A DNA stretch of 23,728 nucleotides from Polysphondylium violaceum (lineage: Eukaryota; Evosea; Eumycetozoa; Dictyosteliales; Dictyosteliaceae): positions 1 through 23,728 of the forward strand of contig AJWJ01000369.1 of assembly GCA_000277445.1 (NCBI GenBank), in the 5' to 3' direction. Positions within the stretch are counted from its first letter, which is position 1. The number at the start of each line of letters is the position of its first letter. Of the stretch, positions 10,860 to 20,300 are shown in pieces. Under the pieces are notes generated by a model, which was given only the letters and a program-made list of their open reading frames with translations, made no database searches and was not told where the DNA came from. Position numbers and translations under genes: made by a program.

Positions 10860-11507
10860 TTAACTTAGTTTTTTTTTAATATTAAAAAAAAAAGTGGGTG
10901 GTGGTAAAAATTTTCCTCTTCTCATTTAATAGTGAAACCACTCGGGATTACAATTTATTAATTAATTTAAATAAAAAATAATCAACATATAACACGTCCA
11001 AAGGTAGACATATATTTAAAAACCGGTACTGCTACATATAAACATTAAAAACAATTCCACCATACTCAGTGTTCGATTAAAAAGAAATTAAAACAAAAAT
11101 ATATTAGGGCTCTGATAGTTAAAGAGTTGAGGCATGATTAGATATATAATGTATCCTAAGTTGGTTGTGATAAGTTGTCTTAGAAGCTCTGTATAAATTT
11201 TTAAATAAATTTCCTTTTTCTTTCCATGAGATATTTCTACTGTGTATAATACTCTCACAATTATTTACTCAAAGTTAAATATAAATTACTCAGTATTTTG
11301 AAAAATTTAACAAAAGCTGTTCTCTTTTAAAGCACAGTATAAAGTAATGCAATACTCTCTATCAGCATTATTCTTTGATCGTTGAACCCAGCACAAAAAA
11401 AACCATTGATCATCATTTTTTTTTAAAAAATTTTTTGAAGATATTTTTTTTAATTAATTTTTTTTATTTAAATAGTTTTCTTTTAAAGGGGTCTAAAAAT
11501 TATAACA
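10860..11507. other. 648-base spacer between the gag-like frame and the NADH dehydrogenase gene
   Basis: No frame, tRNA or repeat pair could be supported. The sequence is strongly AT-rich with long A and T runs, especially at 11395-11470, just before the NADH dehydrogenase start. It should contain the divergent promoters of both neighbours. One G-rich patch (10894-10904) is listed separately. If the gag-like frame belongs to an LTR element, its upstream repeat would have to lie here, but I see no matching copy on the other side. Confidence 0.5.
10894..10904 (+). promoter_or_regulatory. G-rich element resembling a dictyostelid G-box
   Basis: GTGGGTGGTGG directly after a run of ten A. It stands out in AT-rich DNA and resembles the GT-rich half sites bound by G-box binding factor. 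Two similar patches occur in other promoters of this window (16501-16514 and 21434-21448). Function is inferred only. Confidence 0.3.
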
Positions 11508-13459
11508 ATGCTCCGAAAGATCACACAATTAAATTTAAGCACAATAGTGAATAAACCACAAATTAGACCTTTGGTTAATGTAAATGTAAACAAAGCATTT
11601 TATTCAACAACCAATAGCAGCAATAATGATAAACTATCATCACCAAATCTAGACAATAGTGATAATAATAAAGATAATGATGGGAATAAGAGTCATAAAA
11701 ATAAATCAAAGGCAAAATATTATCTTCCATTAGCTCTTGGTGCCACCGCATTATTGGCATACTATTCTCAATATCTTTTTGATCAACCATTGAATGATAA
11801 TGAACAAATTGAAAATCTTACTCGTTTACCTAAAAAGGAAAATGGCAAACAAAGAGTCATTGTCCTGGGTACTGGCTGGTCTTCATTAGCCTTTATTAAT
11901 TCCATAGATATGAAGAAATATGAAGTCATTGTTGTATCTCCTAGAAATGTAAAGTATTAAGAGAGTAAATAGATACATAAATACATATATTAATAATTAT
12001 ATAATAATAATAATAGTATTTTCTTTTTACTCCAATGTTGACGGCTGCTACAGTGGGTAGTGTCGAAGTACGTAGTATTATTGAACCAATTCGAAAGGTA
12101 TTGCATCGTTTGGCCAGAGGATCAAATACTGCTTATATTGAAGCAGAGTGTACAGATATTGATCACGAAAATAATACAATCACAATTAAAGCTGGTGGTG
12201 GTAATCTAACTGCCAGCATTCCTTATCATAAATTGGTTGTCGCCATTGGGGCCGTTCCTAGCTCATTTGGCACAAAGGGTGTCGATGAAAACTGTACTTT
12301 TATTAAAGAGGCCACCGACGCATCCGCCATTCGTAAAAAGATTATGAACTGTTTTGAAAATGCCAATTTCCCAGGACACACTGAAGAAGAGTTACGTCAA
12401 TTATTAAACTTTGTCATTGTGGGTGGTGGTCCCTCTGGTGTGGAGCTCGGTGGCGAGTTGTATGATTTCCTTCAAGATGACTTGTCTGTCGCTTATCCCA
12501 GACTTGCCAAATACGCCAAAATCACTTTGATCCAATCCGCCAACCATCTTTTAAACACCTATGATTCCAAGATTATTGATTTCACTGAAAAGCAATTCGG
12601 CAGATCAGGTATCAACACCATGGTAAATACACGTGTTATTGAAGTTCTCCCAGACAAAGTTGTTTGCTTGAAGAAGCCCGACACTAATCCTACCAACCCT
12701 GCCAAAGACCCACCTGCCAAAGCCGAGCCCTTACTTATTCCTTATGGCGTCTGCATTTGGGCCACCGGTGTCTCTCAAAGACCTCTTATCAGCAAATTTG
12801 TTGAAAAGATCCCCGAGCAAAAGAACCAAAGGGCTGTAAAGACTGATGTCACACTTAAAGTTGTTGGGGTCAAGAATGAAAACATCTTTGCCATTGGCGA
12901 TTGCTCAACCATCTCTCAAGACATCCTCATGAAAAAGATCACAGACATCTTTATCGAAGGTGACACCAACAAAGACAACCAACTCTCTAAAGAAGAGTTA
13001 AAGGTCCTCTTTACCAACCATCTCAAAGATTATCCACAACTAAAGTCCTACATCAACGGTTTGGACCATTATTTCGAAGATTTTGACATCAGCAAAGATG
13101 GCTATCTCCAATTGAATGAGTTCAAGAATCTTATGATTGCCATTGACAACAATCTCACCACTCTTCCCGCCACAGCCCAAGTCGCCAATCAACAAGGTGC
13201 CTACCTTGCCAAAGAATTTAATCGTTCAGAGGGCGAGCAACACGAGCCATTTAAATACAAACATCTTGGCTCATTCGCCTATATTGGTCACAAAAACGCC
13301 GTTGCCGACATTCCAGGCTTTGCTGGAGGAGGTATTGGTGTTTGGTGGATGTGGAGAAGTATCTATTTAAACAAACAATTTAGTTGGAAAAACAAGTTTT
13401 TAGTATCTGTAGATTGGGTCAAATCAATTCTCTTTGGTAGAGATATTTCAAATGCCTAA
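11508..13459 (+). CDS. mitochondrial type II NADH dehydrogenase (NDH2) with two EF-hands
   Basis: This is join(11508..11948, 12017..13459), 627 residues. It is a rotenone-insensitive NADH:ubiquinone oxidoreductase of the inner mitochondrial membrane that passes electrons to quinone without proton pumping. An N-terminal Arg/Lys/Ser-rich presequence is followed by a hydrophobic segment (about 72-88, LPLALGATALLAYYSQ). The FAD-binding Rossmann motif is VLGTGWSS (119-126). The splice restores the family hallmark SPRNYFLFTP. The NADH-binding Rossmann motif is VGGGPSGVE (282-290). The second dinucleotide-fold half then carries an inserted pair of EF-hands with loops D463-E474 (DTNKDNQLSKEE) and D504-E515 (DISKDGYLQLNE), both with complete ligand sets. 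The C-terminal membrane-anchor region contains GSFAYIGHKNA. The EF-hands suggest Ca2+ control, as in plant NDB and fungal NDE-type external enzymes, so the catalytic face may be the intermembrane space. Confidence 0.95.
11949..12016 (+). other. intron of the NDH2 gene
   Basis: A 68-base phase-0 intron, GTAAAG...AATAATAG, with an AT-rich body ending in an ATA/ATT repeat. Removal joins Arg-Asn to Tyr-Phe-Leu-Phe-Thr-Pro, which restores the conserved NDH2 motif across the junction. Confidence 0.95.
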
Positions 13460-13518
13460 TTTAAAAAATATATGTATTAATATTTGTTTGTTTATATCAT
13501 TGTAGCTATTATTATTAT

Positions 13519-13524
13519 AATAAA
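13519..13524 (+). terminator. poly(A) signal for the NDH2 gene
   Basis: AATAAA 60 bases after the stop codon, in an ATT/ATA-rich tract followed by T-rich sequence. Confidence 0.45.
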
Positions 13525-13562
13525 TTTATTTTAACAATGAATTTATTTTTATATGTACTACA

Positions 13563-13730
13563 ATGTGTGTTTACTATTTTTTAAATACTCATTTAATGTG
13601 TGTGTTTGGGCGTATGTGTGTCAATTTTTATCTGTAAATGTGTGTTTGTGAGAAGGGTTGTGTGTGGGTGGGTTTGTGAATAAAGTGTGATCGTTTATTT
13701 TACAGCAGTATTTGTGTTTGTGTTTTTATA
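13563..13730 (+). repeat. GT-rich low-complexity tract
   Basis: Interrupted TG/TGTTTG repeats with a G-rich core (GAAGGGTTGTGTGTGGGTGG). It could be a promoter element, a Z-DNA-prone sequence or mere low complexity. There are only three GGG runs, so a canonical four-run quadruplex is not available on this strand. Confidence 0.6.
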
Positions 13731-13806
13731 TACATTTCCTCTTATTATGAATAATTTTTCATTCATTTAATAAAAAACTATTTATACTATATAATTTTAT
13801 AGAAAA

Positions 13807-16405
13807 ATGGATCCCAAGAAAATAAATTGTGAATTTTGTTCAAGTGTTTTAGATAATCCCTGTAGGCTATTAAATTGTAACCATGTTGTTTGTAATCATC
13901 ATATAGAACTATCATTGAATAATGACTTTTACAAATGTCCTATCAATGACTGTTTAATACAAAACTATAATTTCGAAAAAGAACCAATCGAAGAAATCAA
14001 ATTATATAAAGAACTCAATTGTTTATATCATCGTAATGCTTGGAGTTTATATTGCAAGAATTGTAATTTAGTTTTATGTCAATCTTGTATTCTAGATCAT
14101 CCACCTAGCCATCATATTGTGGGAATAGGAGATCAAAAGTTTTTAGAAAAAGCTCAAAAGGATAAAAGTAAAATAGATATATTGTTGGAAAACAGCAAAG
14201 ATTCATTAGATAGTCGAACAAAATTGTTTGAAAAAAAGATAGAACAATATAATGAATTAGAGTCTACCATTGATTTATATATGGAGGGTTTACAAACTTC
14301 TTTTTTAAACACTATTGGACTACTTAGAAATCATATAAAACAAGATATCAAAACAAAGTGTTTGGAAGCAACAACAAAATTTAATAATTTGAAAAAGATT
14401 CAAAACTCTATTCTTGGTACTAGTGGTACACTTTCACCAAAGCCGACAGGAATACCAGATGATTTATCTAAAGTAAGACAATACCAAGATTCTCTAAACT
14501 CTTATCAACAATTGGGGCAAACAACGACTATAGCCGAATATCATATTCATGGATACTTATCAGAGTTTGAAAATGTATTTAAACAAATTAATCAAAATAT
14601 TATTATACCTATTGAAAACAGAAGGCAAGATACAGTTGTTTTACCAATTTCAATTTCAAATTTACAAACAACCCATCAAAAAGATATCTATGTAGAAAGA
14701 TTTAACAATAATATCAATCCGACCATCTTGTCAAAATTGGATTATAAAATAGATAACCCAATACAGTCATTCTCTACTCTACATTTACAAGGTTCCATAG
14801 GAATAGGAAAAACTTCAGCCCTCTTAAATTTTGGTCTATATTGTTTAGAGAAATCTTTGTTCAAGTATATCTTTTATATAAGGTGTGGGGATTTTTATTT
14901 AAAAGATTTAAAAACAATTCTTTTAAATTACTTTTTTGTTGATGAAGAAGAATTAAGAGACGAAGCATGTGTAAAGCAACAATTTAAAAATATCAACCAT
15001 GAATCAACTTTACTCTTATTTGACAATACTCTTTACAATGTTTTATTATTAAATGATTTAATGTTTTTTGAACAAAATGGTATAAAGATGATTATTGCAA
15101 GCAGGTTGGATCAAAACAGTAAAGATTTGGATACTAGCAAGAATAAATTAGTTTTAGAACCATTTACAATTCCAGAGTCTATTCAATTAATGAAGTCATG
15201 TTTAAATAGAGATTTTCCAAATCATCAATTGGAAGAAATTTCAAAATTATTACATTTTAATCCTCAAAAAATTAAAGAAGAATGTTTAATCTTAAATTCA
15301 AAGAGTGGTTTATCTATGAATGAATATATTGATAATTTAAAGTATGTTCTTTTTTAATTAAAAAATGTATATTAAAATTTATTAACTTTGGTTAATTTAA
15401 TTCTATAGAAATGAATTAATAATTTATGATAAAAATATATTTAATGAAAAAGGTCAAGCAATTAGAGGATATACTAGAAATCCAAACCTTATCTATAATG
15501 TAAAAAATTTAAAAAAAACAGGAGAAGTTGATTCGTATATAATTACATGTGAACAATTTTTTCTATTGATAAAGGTGTCATTTGGGTATTTACATTCAAA
15601 AATGTATGAACTATTATATATAGATTTAACAAGCGAATCCAAAACAGATTTTTGGGCATATGATTCAGAATACTATGATGAAATTAGATACACTCCATTT
15701 ATTCGAGAAACAATACACCAGAGTGGAGATTTTGCAAATCTAAACAAGCAAGGATTTCATCTAAATATATCAATAGATAATAATAATAATGGAATAATTA
15801 AACATATTTTAGATGTGGAAAATTTAAAATTAAAATTAAAAATTCATGCCATTTTAAATCTATCTCCAAGTCGAGAATCTATCGTATTAGTATCACAGAT
15901 TAACAATCAATTATACTATTCATGTAATACAAATACTATCCCAATATCGGGAAATATTTTAATTGGGGGTAAACATTTTGATGCTTCAAAATGTTTTGGT
16001 GTTATGAGATTTTTTAGAGGCATAACAAATTCTGTGAAATATATAGTTTGGTTTACAGGAAATGGTAGAATCAATGGTAAACCATTAGGGATAAATATTG
16101 GTCAAGGTTTAGGAAATGTCGATTCTCTCACTGAGAATGGAGTCTGTGTAGATGGCATCATTCATAAATTGGGTCAAGTTGAAATTGAAAAAGTGTCTGA
16201 ATTCATTTGGTATTTGAAAAATAAACGTTTTGGTAATGAAGGAAAATTAATGTTTACTCTGCTTAGAAAGGTTGAACAAGAAAATCATTTTATCAAATTT
16301 ACACGAGTGGTTGGAAAATTCAATGGTAGATTTATCTTGGATTCGGGAATTGAAATTAATATTTTAAATCTTGTGGGGTATATGCATATTTCAAAAAATG
16401 ATTAA
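13807..16405 (+). CDS. RING-like / B-box / coiled-coil / NB-ARC-like NTPase / DUF2804 fusion protein
   Basis: This is join(13807..15341, 15409..16405), 843 residues. A RING-like finger (C8, C11, C24, H26, C29, H31, C44, C49) has H where C is usual and three residues between the last two cysteines. A textbook B-box type 2 follows (C72, H75, C83, C86, C91, C94, H98, H102). A coiled coil spans roughly 115-210. A STAND-type P-loop NTPase has Walker A GSIGIGKT (329-336), Walker B LLLFD (402-406), sensor IIASR (429-433) and LEPF (450-453), plus an NP in the place of the NB-ARC GLPL motif. Exon 2 encodes a complete DUF2804-like domain (513-843): GYTRNPNLIYN (532-542), a middle G-rich part, then GKPLGINIGQG and TENG (753-756). 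The front half is TRIM-like and could be a ubiquitin ligase whose NTPase switches assembly. DUF2804 takes the place where STAND proteins carry a sensor. Function is unknown. Confidence 0.82.
15342..15408 (+). other. intron between the NTPase and DUF2804 exons
   Basis: A 67-base GTATGT...CTATAG intron splitting Lys512 after its second base. Joined exons read Asn-Leu-Lys-Asn-Glu-Leu without a stop. The DUF2804-like sequence begins within about ten residues after the junction, so the intron marks the domain border. Confidence 0.9.
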
Positions 16406-16500
16406 TAAAAAATTAGGAACTATAATGTAATATCTATACCTCTTTAAACATATAAATTGTATTTTTACTTGTAAAAAAAAAAATGGATAAAATGATTTAG

Positions 16501-16514
16501 TGGGGGGTGGTGTC
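16501..16514 (+). promoter_or_regulatory. G-box-like element upstream of the 204-residue gene
   Basis: TGGGGGGTGGTGTC, about 150 bases before the ATG at 16665 and about 104 before its TATA box. It has the same G/T-rich flavour as the patch at 10894. It is a possible G-box binding factor site; this is inference. Confidence 0.35.
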
Positions 16515-16617
16515 CATTTAATTTTAAAGAGAACGGAAATTAGGGTGGAAATATTTCTCATACTTACATAAAACAGATCATAGGAGAGAAATTTTACTGG
16601 AGAGTATGTAATTTTTC

Positions 16618-16626
16618 TATAAATAG
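16618..16626 (+). promoter_or_regulatory. TATA box of the 204-residue gene
   Basis: TATAAATAG, 39 bases before the ATG, in a T-rich context. Good match to an ordinary TATA box at plausible spacing. Confidence 0.5.
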
Positions 16627-16664
16627 TAATTTTAATTCAGCCTAATAGTCAAATATTTGAAAAA

Positions 16665-17279
16665 ATGCAATATTTAGATTCCCTAGAAAATAGTGAAGAT
16701 ATTAAAAATACTATTTTTAAAGTATTTGAAAATGAAAGAACTTTATATAACTATAGTAGAGAAAACCTAAAAACAATGGCAGTTACAATCCATCCTCACT
16801 TTACAGTTTGGCTAGCTTCATTACAATTAATGAAGGTTGGTGGAAAAGCTATGAAACACAATGCCTTTGAAGAAGTATTTGGTACAAATGTTTTTAATGA
16901 AGGACCTCATTCTCAATTAGCTTTAAAAACATTTAGACAATTAGGACCATACACAATTGAAAACTATGAACGTTGTCAAGATGCAATTAAAAATATATAT
17001 AGAAATGTAAATCCAGAAAAAATAAATGTATTGTATGCATTCTTGATTTGTTGTGAGCTGGCTAGCTTTTTATTTATTGATTTTAAAGATGCATTAATCA
17101 AATTGGGAGTTCAAGATTTATTTTATTTTGATGTTCATCTTCAAGCAGATAATTTAATTGACGGACATGGAATCCAAATGTTAAAAGCTCTAAAAACTGA
17201 TACAAATATGACCATTTCACAATTTAATCAAGGAATTCAATTGTTTGTTGATTTTTTTGGTTCAATTTTTAAAAATTAA
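16665..17279 (+). CDS. small helical protein, possibly haem-oxygenase-like diiron family
   Basis: A single exon of 204 residues, with no signal peptide and no membrane helix. It seems all-helical. I see a possible match to the haem-oxygenase-like superfamily (TenA/PqqC/CADD and diiron oxidases of the Haem_oxygenas_2 type). The order is an acidic pair EE (69-70), then H82 in GPHSQLALKTFRQLG, a Glu in CCELASF (E131), and near the end FDVHLQADNLIDGHG with H158, D162, D166 and H168. In that family metal ligands come as E, H, E, then H-x3-D-x2-H. Here the last His is six residues after D162 rather than three, so the site may be altered or the match wrong. It lies 259 bases after the TRIM-like gene and has its own TATA box, so it is a separate unit. 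It is otherwise a hypothetical protein. Confidence 0.6.
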   Translation: MQYLDSLENSEDIKNTIFKVFENERTLYNYSRENLKTMAVTIHPHFTVWLASLQLMKVGGKAMKHNAFEEVFGTNVFNEGPHSQLALKTFRQLGPYTIENYERCQDAIKNIYRNVNPEKINVLYAFLICCELASFLFIDFKDALIKLGVQDLFYFDVHLQADNLIDGHGIQMLKALKTDTNMTISQFNQGIQLFVDFFGSIFKN

Positions 17280-17289
17280 ATATATATTC

Positions 17290-17295
17290 AATAAA
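17290..17295 (+). terminator. poly(A) signal of the 204-residue gene
   Basis: AATAAA 10 bases after the stop codon, inside a 37-base gap between convergent genes. Confidence 0.4.
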
Positions 17296-17305
17296 TAATT
17301 AATAT

Positions 17306-17311
17306 TTTATT
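17306..17311 (-). terminator. poly(A) signal of the Munc13-like gene
   Basis: AATAAA on the minus strand six bases after the Munc13-like stop, in the same 37-base convergent gap. The two transcripts therefore very likely overlap at their 3' ends. Confidence 0.4.
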
Positions 17312-17316
17312 AATAA

Positions 17317-20300
17317 TTAAATTTTCTCCCTATCATTATTTGATGATGGTTTAAATGAATTTAATTTTGAAGTTAATATATGATTGTTTTTTTTACTTGG
17401 TCTCATTTTTTGTTCTCTTTCTTTTCTTTCTTTTTGTCTCTTTTCTACAGAGTTTTTAATTAATGAAAATATATCCAATTGCTTGGGTATACCTTTGAGA
17501 TTGATATTTAATTTTTTGAGATAGGTTAGATCTGGTTTCAAATTGGAAAGATTTAGATTTTTGAGTGCATTTTTCAAACCGAGTGGATCAAAGTCACGTA
17601 CACCACTATTGATAGCTTCTCTGTAGGCCAAAAGAATAACCATAAATCTTTCAGATTGTTTGTCAATGGCTTTTTGAGTGAGACCCTCACCATCTACATA
17701 GAAAAATTCACCAAATGTTTTAATCATACCTTCAATCATATCGATTTGATTGGCACTGAGATGAAGCTTTTTACCAGATTGAGGGAAAATCATTTCATCA
17801 ATGATATTTATAATGCCTGCCCATAGTCTTTTAAGTAGTTGTTTGGTCAATGGATAATAGAGATACTGAGAGAATATTTGCAATTTGGAGGCAATATAAC
17901 TCAGGAGTGGTTCGAGGAGCTCTTGAATTGGAATGTTGTTGTTGCCAATTGTGAGTTGATCAAAATTCTTTTCAATGTTTTTGAAAAAATCCACGACAAT
18001 ATTCTTTGATTTATCGAGATCAATGCCAACCAATCCATAGATTTCACCAATAATGACTGGTGCCAAACGATTATAAATACGGTCGATTAAAGTTCTAACG
18101 TTATTATTGATGGCTGCATAGGTGTGGGTGGCCATTTGGTTTACAATCGATGAACTGAGACGATAGGAGGCCATAATACGAAGTAAAACAGAGATCAAGT
18201 CTTCGGTATGACCCAAACAAGCTTGAATATTATTGAATCTAAGAGAGACCTTTTGAATGGTTTGAATCAAAGAATTAGAGTAAGATTCAGACAATTGGAA
18301 AATATCATCGGCAGCTTGATCCAATGCATTTAAACTGATATCTCTAATGACATTTGTATAATAAATAATAGACTCGGAAACGACCATGGTAAAATTACTA
18401 AATATTTCAAAAAGTGAGTGTTCACCATTTTGGTGGTCCTTTTGTAAATCTTCCCAACGAAGAGATTTGATGACATCGAGCGCATGGTAGCAACCCAAAA
18501 TAACCTCACCAATAGAAGCAGAGTGGAGGGTGTCTTGACTGATGGGTGTCCAAGTTTCATTGGCGCATAGCTTATCAATGAGATTCTTTAATTGGTCTGC
18601 GCTATGAAGAGTCCATTGGAGGACACATTGTTTGAATAATACAGGAATTGGGACCAATACCAATTTGGGATTAATATCCTTGAATTTAGACATTGTCTCT
18701 TTGAGTTTAAAGTACAATTCCAAAAACTCTGACAACTCTGTGGGATTATTGGCACCCAATTCAGTGAGTTCGTCAATCTCTTGTGTAATGGAATCAGTGT
18801 ATACTTGGAGAGAGATGATGAGGATATTTGAATCACTTGGGAAATCTCTACTAAACAATCTTTGATCAATGTCAATATTGAATAACAAAATGTCACAAAT
18901 ACGCACAAGAATGGCTGCTCTGCCTAGAGGTGGATTTGATTTCTTTGATAAATCTGTGGCCATCATCAAAGCTTGTTGGTATCTATTGACATAGGTTTCT
19001 TTCATCAACTCTGGCAATGGTATCAATGATGGTGACAACTCTGAGCTTCTAAGTAAATAATAGATATCAATCAACATTCTCAAAGAACCTGGTGGAGAGT
19101 TTTGTGGAAATATTGAATGAAAATAAGATATCCAAATCTTGCATGCCATAGCCAACATATTTACAGATTCTCTCAACATAGTGTCCTCCTCCACTGTCAA
19201 ACCAATATCTCCAAACTTTATCTCTAATATTAATTTTAATATACTTCTAATTTCTGGTATAAATTCCAATGATAAATATTTAATTGTAATATTAATTAAT
19301 TTGATCATTAAACTATTAATATTATAGTAAGCATTAGTATATGAAAGAAATAAATAAATAATAAATAAATAAATAATTACAATAATTTTGAGGTATGCTC
19401 CATTATACCAAATCTTTCACAAAATTCTTTTAATAAAGAGGTCGAAGCTTGAGAGAGAAATGAATTTGTATTATCGGTATTGTTTGTAAATTTCTTTTTG
19501 GTTAAAATTGGTGATGTTATTGTAGGTGGTTGTAAATTGTTGTTATTACTATTATTATTACTATTGTTACTACTATTACTACTATTAATATCTTTGTTTT
19601 CATTTGGTGATCCAGAAGTTTTCATTTCAGATTCAATTAGTTTATCTAACAAAACTCTATAATATACGATGGGATTGGGGAATTGATTTGGTTCTGGATA
19701 TTGTAAATAATGAAACTGCAATCTAATATCACCGCTGATTCTAGATCTTGATGTTCTCTTTTGCAATGGGAACCAATTGACTTCACGTTTAGTGTAGTTG
19801 AGGAGCTCTTTGGTAGACAATTCAAATTTACCGAGGAAATGAATCTTTTCATTAGACTTGGTGTTTCTGCTGTCCCATATAGAGAGCTCCAAAGTTTCGT
19901 TGAGATTGGCTTTTGTGATTTGGAAATTAAAGTGTTCCTTCCACACGGGATTCACTCCAGTGACCTTTTTGGTTCTCTTTTTTTCGTGGCCAAAAGCAAT
20001 CTCGATAAATGCTTCGGGCTTGCCATCCTCCTTTTGAATGAGATCACGTCCTCGGCAGACCTTGATGGCAATGACGCCGATGGGCTCCTTGTCCTTGGTC
20101 TTTATGCCCCATATGCTCTTGAGATACTCTTCACGAGGGAGGGTTTGCTGCGATAGTCTTGCCAGTGTCGACTCTTCAGCTTTCCTCCACGACTTGAATC
20201 CATCCTCTTTGACAAAGGTGTCGCGGCTATAGTATGGATGCGAGTCAATGTTGATTTTCCTGCATTTCAGCTGACACAGGTAAAACTCTTTGGACGACAG

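Larger units (their letters stand above)
13460..13806. other. spacer with a strongly GT-rich strand
   Basis: 347 bases without a gene. An AATAAA at 13519-13524 is a good poly(A) signal for NDH2. From about 13563 to 13730 the plus strand is rich in TG, TGTGTTTG and GGGTTGTG units with almost no C. The last 75 bases return to AT-rich promoter sequence before the ATG at 13807. Confidence 0.6.

Noticed and set aside
10860-11507. Terminal repeat of a retroelement in the spacer
   Set aside because: I found no matching copy on the other side of the gag-like frame by eye; a self-alignment would be needed to be sure.
11949-12034. Apparent frameshift or stop splitting the NADH dehydrogenase
   Set aside because: A clean GTA...TAG intron removes the break and restores the conserved SPRNYFLFTP motif, so the gene is intact.
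13650-13680. Possible G-quadruplex in the GT-rich tract
   Set aside because: Only three GGG runs are present and there is no fourth within reach.
13696-13706. TTTTACAGCAG, similar to the CCTTACAGCAA motif of dictyostelid class I small RNAs
   Set aside because: Three mismatches and no flanking stem or upstream element seen, so the match is too weak to call an RNA gene.
13807-17279. Operon-like unit of the fusion gene and the 204-residue gene
   Set aside because: The second gene has its own TATA box and a 259-base spacer. Dictyostelid genes are normally transcribed singly.
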